53,693 nucleotides of DNA from Bimuria novae-zelandiae CBS 107.79 (GCA_010015655.1 ML976716.1:1-53693); one strand, 5' to 3'; counted from the first letter of the stretch, positions 8,906 through 19,844 are shown. The notes: generated by a model not told the origin, from the letters alone. Program-made: numbers and translations.

Positions 8906-10714
8906 ATGGAACACTACGAAGAAATCGTGCCTCACCGCTCCTTACCGGCAACGCCAACCGCCTTCAGGGTGGTGATTCTCGAGGCTGGGAGGTTCGACGA
9001 CAAAATCGTGTGCCGTCTGCGAGTTGCAGATTTGTGTGTCGAACACACCTACGAGGCACTTTCATATGTCTGGGGAGACCCAAAAGAGACCGAAACCATC
9101 CACGTAGACGGCATGCCATTCAAGGCAACCACAAATCTCGTTCTTGCCCTGCGGCATCTGCGGCTCCAGGATGCCAGCCGAGTTTTATGGGTGGATGCAA
9201 TTTGCATCAACCAGAAGAGCAAGCCAGAGCGAAATCACCAGGTAAAACGCATGATCGAAATCTACAAACGCGCAACTCGAACACTTGTCTGGCTGGGACA
9301 ATCGATGGCCAACGGCGAAAATGGCGCTAGTATGGTGCAGAGCAACCTTGTATGGGCAGCTAGGTTACCACAATCCACGGAGCCTCCGGATGACGAGACG
9401 CACAGCGAACTCCGTGATTTCTTACATGCATATAATCTGGCGGATCTGCCTTGGTTCTCTCGCGTCTGGGTCTTGCAAGAATTGGCGGTGTCGAGAGACG
9501 TCACTCTAATGTACGGCGGTGCCTCATTTTCATGGGATGTTTTTGTCAAAGGATTGTCGGCCATTGGAAACCACGAGAACGCTACGCACTGCATCCGAAC
9601 CCTGAACCGATGGCATGAATCGAGGATCAAGGCCGCCAAATTCTGCCGGGAGTATCATCAGGACGAGGTACTTCGTAGCCATTTCCTTGAAAATAATATC
9701 TCGAAACGGCTGTTTAGTTTGCTTCTGGCTTCGAATGGCCTCGGCGCAACTGATCCTCGTGATAAAATCTTTGCTCTGCTCGGTCTTGCTGGGAGTAATC
9801 TGGAAGCGATGCTCGACCCGAGTCTGGAAGTTGACTACGCGGCGTCTCCAGCCGAGGTTTTCAAGAGCGTTGCAGTTTACTTGCTACAATCTACGCGCGA
9901 CCCCCTAATCCTCTACGGGGCAGGTTCCAATCCGGTTCAACATTGGTTTGGAACTCCGTCCTGGGTGCCGACTTGGCAGCGCCAGAACAGCTACTTTCTA
10001 GAAGAATACTTCGAATTTGAACGGCCTCTTTACCGGTACCCCGAGGACCCGATCGGTGATATTTCCCTCTCTGGAGATCAGAATGCTCTCACAGTGAGAG
10101 GCCAAATATTATGCGGAATATCCAAAGTTGGTCGCTCGGCGGAAATAGGCGGCTACGATTCGGCAGACCAACAAGCCAGGGAATTGTTCGAATCCTGGGA
10201 GCGTGACATCCTCCAACCACTAGAGGTGGGCTTCCGCAGAGCATCGGTACGGGCGATTTTTGGGCGGGCGCTGGTTGAAGATCCGTCCTTAATAGATTCC
10301 CTTGTCGAGACAATGCCGAATAGTATCACCGCAAGACGCGTTTGGGTGAAGTGCATTTTCGATCACCATCAATCGATGTTCCGCTCCGACGAAGACTTGT
10401 ATTCGGCTTTGATGCACCCGGGGACAGAAGCGGTCAGCAAGTCCGACCTGGTATCATTTGCCGCATTCGAGCTGAATCGTCTCGCGGGCGGCGCCCCATT
10501 CGCAACGTCTACTGGATTGATCGGATTCTTTAGCGACTCGGATCTGCTAGACGGATCCCCAGATGAAAAGGTTTGTCTATTCCAAGGCTGCCGTGTGCCG
10601 TTTATCATACGGGGAGGCCCAGAGCAGTTCACTTTACTTGGCCCCTGCTACTTAACCCCGTACATACAAATCAAGCCGAGAGATCCGTTCGAGGACCAGA
10701 TCATCTTAGTCTAA
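8906..10714 (+). CDS. HET-domain protein (heterokaryon incompatibility family)
   Basis: An uninterrupted 602-aa protein from ATG 8906. The HET domain lies in roughly residues 48-210: YEALSYVWGDP (49-59), RVLWVDAICINQ (92-103), a KRMIEIYKRATRTLVWLGQ helix-strand segment (114-132) and then LPWFSRVWVLQELAVS. These are the standard blocks of the family. HET domains are TIR-like and trigger cell death in fungal non-self recognition. The remainder (about 210-602) is the variable C-terminal half, with no NACHT, WD40 or ankyrin repeats. The frame stays open upstream to ATG 8567 and would add 113 Arg/Ser-rich residues. I reject that start because the upstream DNA is the shared leader, whose other copy is frameshifted. 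An out-of-frame upstream ATG at 8853 overlaps the start. The 14 kb downstream hold two more NLR-type genes. Confidence 0.85.
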   Translation: MEHYEEIVPHRSLPATPTAFRVVILEAGRFDDKIVCRLRVADLCVEHTYEALSYVWGDPKETETIHVDGMPFKATTNLVLALRHLRLQDASRVLWVDAICINQKSKPERNHQVKRMIEIYKRATRTLVWLGQSMANGENGASMVQSNLVWAARLPQSTEPPDDETHSELRDFLHAYNLADLPWFSRVWVLQELAVSRDVTLMYGGASFSWDVFVKGLSAIGNHENATHCIRTLNRWHESRIKAAKFCREYHQDEVLRSHFLENNISKRLFSLLLASNGLGATDPRDKIFALLGLAGSNLEAMLDPSLEVDYAASPAEVFKSVAVYLLQSTRDPLILYGAGSNPVQHWFGTPSWVPTWQRQNSYFLEEYFEFERPLYRYPEDPIGDISLSGDQNALTVRGQILCGISKVGRSAEIGGYDSADQQARELFESWERDILQPLEVGFRRASVRAIFGRALVEDPSLIDSLVETMPNSITARRVWVKCIFDHHQSMFRSDEDLYSALMHPGTEAVSKSDLVSFAAFELNRLAGGAPFATSTGLIGFFSDSDLLDGSPDEKVCLFQGCRVPFIIRGGPEQFTLLGPCYLTPYIQIKPRDPFEDQIILV

Positions 10715-10775
10715 ACCAGAACGCTAAAGGCGAAGGCTATCACCAAGAGCAGAAGGCAAGGTCTCGTGCTTCTAG

Positions 10776-10920
10776 TCTTATCTTGTATGTTAGTGTAGCT
10801 TGTAAGCAGACCTACAAATACTACGGCGTGTGGCTATTGCTAATCTTATCTTGTTTGTTGTGTAGCTTGTAAGTAGATCTGTGAATACCACTATACCTAG
10901 CTACTGCTAATCTTGTCTCG
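10776..10920. repeat. ~68-bp tandem duplication downstream of the HET gene
   Basis: A unit beginning TCTTATCTTGT, with GTGTAGCTTGTAAG inside, occurs at 10776 and again at 10844; a third partial start is at 10911. The copies are about three-quarters alike by eye. It probably lies in the 3' flank of the HET gene. Function unknown. Confidence 0.6.
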
Positions 10921-12271
10921 CTGATTAAGAAGCGTACGGCGCTGGAACTGCCCTGCGGAAAGGAGACCCGGAAAAGCTATTTGCCTAGGCTTGTACCTAA
11001 ATTCCGACTTTTGTTTATTCTACGGTAGTTATACTTACTCCAAATTAGTTACTGGTAAAACGCCGTCGTTGCAAGCGTATACGAAGGTGGAAAGGCTCTG
11101 CATGCTTTAGTGATACAGCTGTCGTATGGTTAAACGACCAGCGGCTCCCTCCATGAGCACCGCAATCTTCAGGGTCGTGGATATGTGCTTTAGTACGACC
11201 TCCGACGGTCATGAGGATTTAGATCGTTCATATTCGTGAGGGATGAGTACTAGCAGAGCTGCAGTGGTGGCCATGCTTGGCAAGATTCTGCACTATCTAA
11301 AGCTGCATCCAGCACTCTTCTCTTCAGCCAGATCTACAAACTATCGCCTCTGACGCAACCCTATGGCCGGAGCGGGTCGGCCGTCCTCCCTGCTAGCTTC
11401 AACAGACGAGTTCGTCAGTTTGACGAAGCTGAAGTGGCAAAACTTCCATGCGTACAATGTTCAAGACATACCTGTCTCGCCACCACTTGATTAGTCTAAC
11501 TGTGTTAGGCGAATGTTAAACCCGCAATAAGCAGTGAGTTTTCTGGGGTTTTGACGAGCTTCTTGCTTGCAGCAGTTTAGCCTTTCCTGTGATAAACACT
11601 ATGGCTCTGCTTGCAGGAACATCAGCCCGTAACGCAACCCGCACTCTAATCGCAGATGAATAACCCAATCAGAGTAGCTTCAGGAGAAATAATCACCGCA
11701 ACTTAATCTAGTGATGCCCATCGTTCACATTACCTTTAGGACAAGTAGTTTGCTTTAGAGTGATATTTTAGAGCTCTGCAGCGCTCAGACGAACGCCTTT
11801 CCTCTTCGACTCAACGCTTGGGTAGTGACGGCCGCATTGTCAATCTCGCTAACGGACAGATGATCGACACAACAAATTATCCCATAGAAGTGCATCAGCC
11901 TAAGAAGCTATCACGACCTCACTGGCGGATAAGCGGTGAGGACGCCACCGTTGGCATTATCGAAAAGGAGTGGGGCAGCAAAATCAGGACCGCATGCAAG
12001 CCGTTCACGCTATGCAATTTTCAGATACCACGTATCAATTATTTCTGGTTAACTGTAGGTCCCACCTTGGACCCTACGGTAGATCGCATTCAAGGGTCCC
12101 TGTTAGCGCCATCGAAGCGTTCAATTGCCTCTTAACGAGACTTGTGTGGCCAACCCTGTACACGCGGTTGTATAAACATCCATCGTATCGCTTCGTCTAG
12201 AACATGCACGAAGCTTCGCTGTGGTAAATTATGATAACGATACGTTATCTTGACGTAAACGCCCCAAGGCC
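10921..12271. other. Intergenic region between HET gene and the NLR 3' end
   Basis: Apart from the orphan leader fragment at 11355-11450 I see no supported gene. An ORF of 105 codons at 11818-12135 has no recognised motif and may be chance. The two flanking genes converge here, so both 3' ends fall in this interval. Confidence 0.5.
11355..11450 (+). promoter_or_regulatory. Orphan fragment of the shared leader module, copy 4
   Basis: TATGGCCGGAGCGGGTCGG, then CCGTCCTCCCTGCTAGCTTCA (about 11363-11401) matches the core of the module upstream of the three NLR/HET genes. The following ...GAGTTCGTCAGTTTGAC.AAGCTGAAGTGGCAAA is shared with the other orphan at 19440-19525 but not with the gene-linked copies. 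No receptor gene follows it, so it marks a lost gene or a moved promoter. Confidence 0.55.
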
Positions 12272-15200
12272 TTAGAATGCCTCAAGCTTAACTTTGCATA
12301 TCCATACTCTTCCATTTCCAACACCGATGCCAATCATTCCTCCTGATACCATTGAGCATGATGGTCGATGCTCTGAAGGTAGCCAGACTAGCTTCTCTGA
12401 ATTATATGTTATCCACCGGCCATCGGAACTCAAACCTACACCTTTATATTGAGGCACAGAATTGGCTGGAAGTGTAACTGAAGTTGATAGAACACTAATG
12501 TAGATAATGCCAATTTCTGTCTGAAGGTATGAGGAGGTGATGTCAAAGGAGGTGTGGTAAAGCGCCTTCCCAATATTAAGCGTCTGTAGGCACTTGCTAC
12601 TGCTTGCGTCCCAAATCTTGACTGTACGGTCGCGCGACCCCGACGCGAGCTGGGCCGAGTCGTGAGAGAAGGCTACTGAGATGACCTCATCGCTATGGCC
12701 TTCAAGCGCCTGGAGGCAGGCACCGCTGCCCGCATCCCAGATCTTGACTGTCTTGTCGAGCGATGCCGATGCGAGCCGCATTGAGTCGTGCGAGAAGGCT
12801 ACTGAGACAACCGCATACCTATGCCCATAAAGTGTCTGAAGGCAGTCGCCACTGCTCACATCCCAGATCCTGACTGTGTCGTCGTACCCCGCCGAGGCGA
12901 GCTGGGCTGAGTTATGGGAGAAGACTACCGACATAACCGAACCAAAATGCCCCTTAAACGTCTGGAGGCAGTCGCCACTGCCCGCATCCCAGATCTTGAC
13001 TTCGTGCTGGTACGACCCCGATGCGAGCCTGGCCGAGTCGTGGGAGAAGGCTACAGAAGTGACCCCCCCACTATGACCCTCAAACGTCTGCAGGCACTTA
13101 CTACTGCTCGCGTCCCAGATCTTAACTGTACGGTCGCGCGACCCCGACGCGAGCCAGGCCGAGTCGTGCGAGAAGGTTACCGAGATGACCTCATCGCTAT
13201 GCCTCTCGAGCGCCTGGAGGCAATCGCCACTGCTCGCGTCCCAGACCTTGACTGTGTTGTCTGCCGATGCCGACGCGAGCCGGGTCGAGTCACGGGAAAA
13301 GACTACCGACATAACCGACCCGAAATGCCCCTCATATATCTGAAGGCAATCGCTACTGTCCGCGTCCCAGACCTTGACCGTACGATCGCCCGACGCCGAC
13401 GCGAGCCAGGCGGAGTCGTGAGAGAAGGCTACCGCAATAACCCTATCGTGATGACCCTTAATTATCTGAAGGCAGTTACCACTGCCCACGTCCCAGACCT
13501 TGACTGTGTTGTCCGCTGATCCCGACGCGAGCCGGGTCGAGTCGTGGGAGAAGGCTACCGAGATGACCCTATCGTGATGACCCTCAATCGTCCGAAGGCA
13601 GGCGCCGCTGCCCGCGTCCCAGATCTTGACTGTGCAGTCGTGCGACGCCGATGCGAGCCGGGCTGAGTCGTGGGAGAAGGCTACCGAGATGACCCCATCG
13701 CGATGCCCCTTAAGCGTCCGAAGGCAGGCACCGCTGCCCGTATCCCAGATCCTGATCGTCTTGTCGAGCGACACCGACGCGAGCCGCATTGAGTCGTGCG
13801 AGAAGGCTACTGACATGACCCAATCGCGATGCTCCTTAAGCGTCTGCAGGCACTCACCACTGCTCGCATCCCAGATCTTGACTGTGTTGTCGTACGACGC
13901 CGATGCGAGCCGGGTCGAGTCGTGGGAGAAGGCTACCGAGATAACCGCATACCTATGCCCCTTAAGCGTCTGAAGGCAGTCGCCACTGCCCACGTCCCAG
14001 ACCTTGACTGTGTTGTCCGCTGATCCCGACGCGAGCCGGGTCGAGTCGTGAGAGAAGGCTACTGAGCCGACCCAATCGCTATGCCCCTCAAGGGTCTGGA
14101 GACAAGCACCCCATTTATCTCCTATACTCGGCTCTATTATAATCCACTGTGGGTCTTCGTCCTTGAAATGGCCGCTTATTAGGCTGCCGGGTGGACTGAA
14201 CACCAGTGCGGACGCGTATGCCTGCAGAGGACTATTCTCTATTGCCCCCTTATGAGCCATGATGAATCGATGCGCATCTCGGACCAGTTCTGTTAATTCA
14301 GCTGCATCGGCTCGTCCCTAGGCTGTGTTAGCATGCAATATACATAAGTAGCTTCACGTTGTACGTATTACCCTCATTAGTGTCTCAAGATTCGCCATGG
14401 CGACAACACCTTTTGGCATGCTTTTGCACAGGCTCAGGGCCTCAAGCCAGTAAAGATATTTCGTTCTTAAGAAGTTGTCGACAGGGCCTTGATCCTGTAG
14501 CGGGACCATATCATGTGCAGGACAACTATGATTCCAGTCGGAGAGGTGATCGACCCAGTAGATGCACGAATACCGCGATGCCGCTAATGGATCCGGGACT
14601 GGCGGCTCCACCTGATCCGCAGGATACCCTAGCGCACGTAAGCCGTACATGTCTCGTTGGAGCGTCTTCGACATAACTTGGAGTGATCTCGAGAAGATAG
14701 CACGGTGGATCTCCTTCGTTCCGCTCGGGAAGATGACGCTAGCGGCCTTTGTGCATAGGAAGTCTTTTGCGGATTGATGCACGAAGTAGACCGTACCACT
14801 TCGAATCGTAAGGAATGAACCGCATAGGCCAACGATCTGTTGGACTGAAGCAAGGTCATCAGCCATATCCTCAAGCGGCTTGCAAAGATAGGTTAGCTCG
14901 TCAAGCGTAATGGGCCGATATACAGTGACGATCAAGGCCAGTATGCGTTTGCACAGGTCAGCATCGTCCGAGCTGCTTATCTGCTGCATCATCCGATTGT
15001 AAAGAGCGTCGAGTCCAGGTGGAAATGCTTCTAGCTTTGCGAGCACCTTCCATCTTGGTATGGCGTCGAGGTTTTGACAGGCTAAGGCTACCCAGAGGAA
15101 GGTGTCATTCGCATTTGAGAGTAGATGAGCTAGCACAGCGTTCTTCTCTTTCTCTTTATAACCCTTGTCTAGCACCAGCTGGGCCACTCTATACCGAATG

Positions 15201-16624
15201 TAGAACTGAACAGCAGTAGACACTGAGGCTGCATTCAGCTCGAGGCTAAGTTTCACCTTTTGTCCTGCTCTCTCAATACGCTCCTCGATGTCGGGCCAGT
15301 TGCGGCTGGTCACGATCCACTTGACACGAGCAGGCATGCAAGATGTTTGCACGATGAAGTCTAGCAGTTTAGGCATTCCAGTGGCGCATTCGTCAAGGGC
15401 GTCAACCATTAAGTATGCGCCCTTCAAGCTCGGGTCTTGGAGGACGTCTGTGAAGATCTCAGACAATGCAACCCAGGAATTCGCGTCCTCGAAGAGTGCT
15501 TTGCCTGCATGATCATGTTTCTTCCGGACATGCGAGACGAGCGATGGCTGCTGATGGACGAGCATGTACAGCAGGCCTCGCAGGACGGCCGTGGCGCTGT
15601 TAATCCGCGAGTCCGTAGCCTGGCAGAAAAAGTAGGAGAGAAGAGCTGTCTTAGTCGTTAATCCCGTTAGTTCGTTTGCAATTCCGCAGAGCAGCATCGT
15701 CTTGCCCTTGCCCGGATCGCCCTTAATCCATAGCATCCGGCTTTGCTGGTCGTCACGCCATCGCTGGAAGTCGGCGTTTCCGAGGATCCAGCGGTACGAG
15801 TCCTTTAGCAGGCCGCCCTTAGTGTCCTCAATGCGCTTCTTGTCGTCCCGAGGATCGGTGAGGTGTAAATCTTGCATACATTGCTCCAGCTTCCCAATCT
15901 CCTCTCGAAGCCGTTGAAACGCGCTTGCCGTCCCTTCGCCGTAGATAGGGGCTACGTACACCCCAAAAATTCCAAGTAAAGAATACGCTCTGTCTTCCTC
16001 AAGCCTAGTGTGGCGGTGTTCTATCCATGACAATCGCTCATTAACGCTGAACCGAGATAAAGGGGTTCTATCAAGCGCTAACTCGGGAATACCCGTTATC
16101 TCGTGAATTTTTTGGCTTAAGATATTCTTATCACCAAGTCGCCTACGTTCCCGAGAGAAGAATTCGACTGAACTCGGGGCAAGGAGCTCTTGGAGAGTCC
16201 AGCCCCGAGTAAACCATTTGCTTTTCCGGAGATCTGATTCCCACAGCGGCGGATTGAACTCTTCGTTGGCGTCAACGGTAGTGCTGGAAACATCCAACAA
16301 ATAGACGTAGCATCGAGTCGCGTTACCGTACCAGCGAAACATGGAGTTGATAGCCTGCGAGAGTTCGGCCTTGTTTGCCTTGTCTATGCAACAGGTGTCG
16401 ATCCAAAAGTATTCCAAGTTGTCTAGTGTGGCTTGCTCTCCGCAGAACCGGATCTTCTCGTAGCCAGGCTTATCCTTGCCAGAGCCATTTGTCAGGTCTT
16501 CAAAGGTGACCTCCTCGGTATCTGCTCCCCACGTATGCGAAAGTATCGCATAGGGAGGGATGGTCTCGTCGCGAAACTGAGTAAGACTGAACTCGCCAGT
16601 ATTGCTGCGTCGCAAAAGACGCAT
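12272..16624 (-). CDS. HET-NACHT-WD40 NLR (HET-E/HET-D-type incompatibility protein)
   Basis: Exon 1 is 14372-16624 and exon 2 is 12272-14317; the inferred intron (14318-14371, 54 nt) has donor GTAATA, a GCTAAC branch site and acceptor TAG. Splicing joins ...LETLMR to GRADAAELTELVRDAHRF in phase and gives 1432 aa, close to the size of Podospora HET-E. Residues 1-200 are a HET domain (PPYAILSHTWG, FWIDTCCIDK, WFTRGWTLQELLAP). Residues about 280-480 are a NACHT NTPase with Walker A GDPGKGKT (302-309) and Walker B LMVDALDEC (405-413). Residues 823-1326 are 12 WD40 repeats of exactly 42 residues, followed by a 106-residue tail. By family knowledge the WD propeller senses a partner, NACHT oligomerises and the HET domain executes cell death. 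The start ATG 16624 lies at the end of the shared leader. An out-of-frame ATG 10 bases upstream overlaps it. The frame has no stops or RIP signature. Confidence 0.9.
12593..14104 (-). repeat. WD40 coding array: 12 x 126-bp near-identical repeats
   Basis: Twelve units, each starting at Cys of CLQT/CLRT-like and ending in VKIWDASSGD-like, are exactly 42 codons long with no indels. Framework residues (FSHDS, RLAS, VKIWD) barely vary. Differences concentrate at a few positions around the GH dipeptide (SDWV, RYAV, HDRV, FGSV) and after LAS (GSAD, ASYD, VSLD, GSRD). Such arrays in HET-E and HET-D undergo unequal exchange and diversify at propeller-face positions. Confidence 0.9.
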
Positions 16625-17040
16625 TGCTTCGCATGGAGCTGGACGGTGGCAAGCGGTAGGAGTGAAACTCGGTCAGGTTCAAAGACGGCAGCCTGACGGG
16701 AGAGACGAGTACGGTAAATCACCCGTCCGAAGAGGTTTTACTCTAAGGTATTAAGGTTTGCAAGCATACAGGAGCATGGGACGCTGAGCTATACCGAAAA
16801 CTGCATCTGAGAGAAAGACAGCACACGAGTGTTGTGAGTTTTACTGAGGGGCGGGGTGCGGCTGATGGCACAGCCCACAGTGTGGCGCGGCAAGGCTGAC
16901 ATGCAGAGGTCCTGCTGTGGCTGAAGGCGAATTCGCATGCAACTAGGCTGAATATGCTTATATCCCAAGAAGCGGACGAACACCTTGGTGGCGCTAGCAG
17001 GGAGGACGGTCGACCCGCTCCGGCCATAGGGTTGTGACGG
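16625..17040 (-). promoter_or_regulatory. Shared promoter/5'-leader module, copy 2 (HET-NACHT-WD40 gene)
   Basis: On the minus strand this copy parallels 8455-8864 for about 410 bases: CCGTCCTCCCTGCTAGCGCC, then GGATATAAGCATATTCAGCC (TATA-like), TTGCCGCGCCACACTGTGGG, GTCTTTCTCTCAGATGCAG and CAGCTCCATGCGAAGCA. It ends exactly at the start codon ATG 16624. Small indels relative to copy 1 (around GTAAAGCTCA/TAAAACTCA) destroy any common reading frame, supporting a non-coding role. Confidence 0.75.
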
Positions 17041-17469
17041 CTTGCCACTGCAGCAGGTTGGTGAGGATATGTTGTTCTTCTAAAGTCAAGATGGAGAGGT
17101 GTTATGAGGCATCCACCGTTCGCCTCACCGCTGGGGTCACCGGCAGATTATTTTGCCGATATGCCAAGCTGCTATTCTACTTTAGGTAAGCTCATGCACG
17201 GACAGGAACATCAAAACATTGCATAGCACCGTCGTACACCTATTTCACCAGAAAGCTTCAGCAAATACTCTGGAGTCTGATTCACCTTTGAATACATTAT
17301 GCAGGCCACCATGTATTGCTCGGTTGTTGCACTTTCGTGGTTGTGGGGACGTTCTTTCTAACGACCTCTGCTCCGTTTCCACGACGACAAAACCAAGCGT
17401 GCCCTAGCCGCGTTGAGTGTCTTGCACCGAACCTCGCAAGGTAAGCACCCACCAGACATCCCGACTATT
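17041..17469. other. Divergent intergenic region
   Basis: This is the space between the NLR leader (minus) and the nuclease-like gene (plus), so it should contain the promoter of the latter. I see no clear TATA box or repeat. A TTG-initiated extension of the downstream ORF to 17413 is ignored in favour of ATG 17470. Confidence 0.45.
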
Positions 17470-19006
17470 ATGGCGACGACGCCACCACTGTCACCCTTAA
17501 TTGCTGCTGCGAAGACATCACGCGTGGAAGGCTGGATCCAGCAGCTCTCCAAACCGGCTTCAGCCCTGACGAACGATCTCTCCCCACCCTCGACGCCTGA
17601 GAACCGCCCATCGCTGAAGCGGAAGCGTGCGACATCTGCGCCCGTAACCTGTACAATGTCGGCACGCACCAACAGTCCCAAGCGTCCCAGACGCGATACT
17701 GACACCGAAGTCCTGCCTACCCACAGCATATCGGCAACCGGAGCGGCTTCAAATGCGAGCGCGCTCGTGCTCAATGAGAGGAATACCTTCAGTCCGCCTA
17801 GCAGCCAAGCCGGCACCAGAAGCCCTCGCCGAGCGAACAGCCCGTCCCGCGATAACATCGCCGTACTGGCTTCCGCATATCCTCCGACGATAACGGAACC
17901 GAGTTCAGGGTTGAAGACACCGCCGCCGCGGAGAGTGAGGGATGTCATGGAGCGACTAGAAGACGGCTTGGACAGCGGTTGGATACCGGGGTGGCTGCGG
18001 AAGCCAATCGAGGAAGACCAGGACTTTGGATACCAAAGGATTGAGCGTCATGCTTGGGACCAGAGCACGGCGCGTAGCCTCTCGGATCCGGACGTTGGCG
18101 GCGAGGAGCGTGAAAGACTAGCATATGTTCTGCGTAAGGTGAAAAAGATCTGGCTGAATGCGCGAGTGTGCCAGTCGAGGGGCCGCGACGAGAACGCGTG
18201 GTGCATGGACGTGGTCCAGCCGTTGGTGAAGCTCGCGATGAGGCTTGAAGGGAAGGAGAAGTTCTGGCTTCAGAGCGTGTAGGTAACACTTTGCTTCGTT
18301 GTTAGCACTCAAATGCTGATCTCCGAGCAGACAGTCCCAGGCCATCGCTACTGAATTCCTTTCCTCCGTCGCCGACCTCTCTGGAAAACCCCGCCTCCTC
18401 GATCGCAAAGCCGACTTCACACTCTCCTTCTCCCACATGCCATCCCCAGGCTTTGAAGACCTATACAATCGCCTGAGAACCGCGGGCAACCCCGTCGTAA
18501 GCCACATGGTCGACGCATTCACGAAGACGACTGCCCTCTTCTCCTGCATAGAGGTCAAGCCTGCCAGTGGCGATCACACAGAAGCTGAATACCAACTCAG
18601 CATATGGATGGCAGCAAATCTACGGAAGAAGATGCAGCTTGCCCGGCGCGTAGGACTGGTAGATAAGAGCAGCCTAGTAGAACCCTGTTTCGCTATCATC
18701 GGACATGAGACGCACGTTTATTTTGCGTACGCGTCAGAAGAGAGGGACGCGGTGCGTATCCTGGGACCGGAAGTTGGTTCGTTAGGTCTCTGCGAGACGA
18801 GGAGCGTAAGCGGCATCTTTCGGGCTCTGAAGCTTTGGCGGAATGTGATTAAGTATGGGAGGGATGAAGAGAATGAGGGGTTCTGGGGTGGTTTCATGGG
18901 GGTGGTGTTGCAGAGACTCGCTGGAGACATTGACGAAGAGCATGGTGCTGCTCTTGCTTCTGTGGCGCAGCCTTCGGACGAGGGCATATGCATTCGGGCT
19001 TCGTAG
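17470..19006 (+). CDS. PD-(D/E)XK nuclease-like domain protein, one intron
   Basis: Exon 1 is 17470-18278 and exon 2 is 18331-19006, giving 494 aa. The 52-nt intron (donor GTAGGT, acceptor CAG) joins LQSV to QSQAIATEFL in phase 2; without it the protein stops at 18282. Residues 1-180 are low-complexity Ser/Pro/Thr-rich with basic clusters LKRKR and PKRPRR, possible nuclear signals. Residues about 185-270 carry ENAWCMDVVQPLVKLAM, and residues 296-365 hold the putative active site: KADFTLSFSH (Asp298) and FSCIEVKPASGD (Glu344-Lys346), then AEYQLSIWMAA. This pattern matches the PD-(D/E)XK nuclease-like family common in Pezizomycotina. Activity and substrate are unknown. It lies between two NLR genes on the opposite strand. 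Start ATG 17470 is the first in frame. Confidence 0.8.
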
Positions 19007-19439
19007 TAAAGCTGCTTTTACACCACTATAGCCTAAATCTGCCCCTAACCCGGGCATGGAAACCGCCTACCGTACGATGGGTGGAGAGGCGAGCGGAACC
19101 ATATTTTTCGGGTCTTCTATCCACAGTACAGCTCCAGCGTCGTGCGCTTCTGAAGATGACGGCCGACCTGCGCCGACCATGATGTTGTGCGAGAGGCTTT
19201 GAGGTTTGGTGAAACAAATTTAGGTTGTGGGTTGTTGCTACTTCTAGCCGTGGTGTCAGGAATTGGTCCCCGTAGTGGAGCCCTGATCTGGTTCTCGATA
19301 TCCACACGAACTAACCTGTTACAGCATAGCATAGCCGCGCTCGAAACTCAAGGCACATGCGACACAGCTCCCAGTGGCAACACATCCACATGTACACTCC
19401 ATTACCATTCCTCAACATGCTCAACGCCCCTCGTGCAAG
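19007..19439. other. Intergenic region, no supported gene
   Basis: Downstream flank of the nuclease-like gene. Several overlapping ORFs on both strands lack any recognised feature. It leads into a zone of NLR fragments. Confidence 0.45.
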
Positions 19440-19525
19440 GTCTGTGCAGGTGCGGTTCGGCCGTCCTCCCTGCTAGCTTCATCGGAGGAGTTCGTCAGTT
19501 TAACCAGGCTGAAGTGGCGAATATA
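19440..19525 (+). promoter_or_regulatory. Orphan fragment of the shared leader module, copy 5
   Basis: GTGCAGGTGCGGTTCGGCCG, then TCCTCCCTGCTAGCTTCATC, matches the module core. GAGTTCGTCAGTTTAACCAG then GCTGAAGTGGCGAA matches orphan copy 4 at 11400-11450. It precedes remnants of WD40-type and ankyrin-type NLR genes rather than an intact one. Confidence 0.55.
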
Positions 19526-19689
19526 GATCAAGTGCTTCTATACACAGTAGAACATTCTCGAACCTTCACTAAGGCAAACCACCTAAGTATATATTCATGT
19601 TGATCCCCGTCCCTCTATGAAATAGAGAGAATAAATAAATATAGAGTATTTAAGTTGTGTTAATATAAACGTTCCCAGACTTTTGATAT

Positions 19690-19770
19690 TCTGTATATTT
19701 AGCTTAGCTTTGCATATCCGCACCCTTCCTATTCTAAACACCAATACCGGTTGTCGTCCAACACCCATGC
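19690..19770 (-). pseudogene. Fragment of the 3' end of a WD40 NLR gene
   Basis: On the minus strand it reads VFRIGRVRICKAKL, matching the last residues of the intact gene (GVGNGRVWICKVKLEAF). At DNA level TAGCTTTGCATATCCGCACC aligns with TAACTTTGCATATCCATACT at 12290. Only the tail is left; no WD repeats remain nearby. It is evidence for a second, lost copy of the HET-NACHT-WD40 gene. Confidence 0.55.
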
Positions 19771-19844
19771 TAGGAGGGTATCGTCGCACAATCATCATAC
19801 CCTAGCAACCGCACAAATCTCCTACATTAATTGCATCGATTGCT

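Noticed and set aside
12876..14023. Plus-strand ORFs (for example 12914-13519, 201 codons) inside the WD40 array
   Set aside because: They are antisense shadows of the 126-bp coding repeat; their periodic sequence follows the repeat and has no independent domain.
14318..14371. A stop separating a HET-NACHT gene from a WD40 gene
   Set aside because: A 54-nt intron with donor, GCTAAC branch site and AG acceptor joins the two frames exactly where family members are continuous.
17358..17948. Minus-strand ORF of 196 codons opposite the nuclease-like gene
   Set aside because: Antisense to the low-complexity N-terminal half of a better supported spliced gene; no domain.
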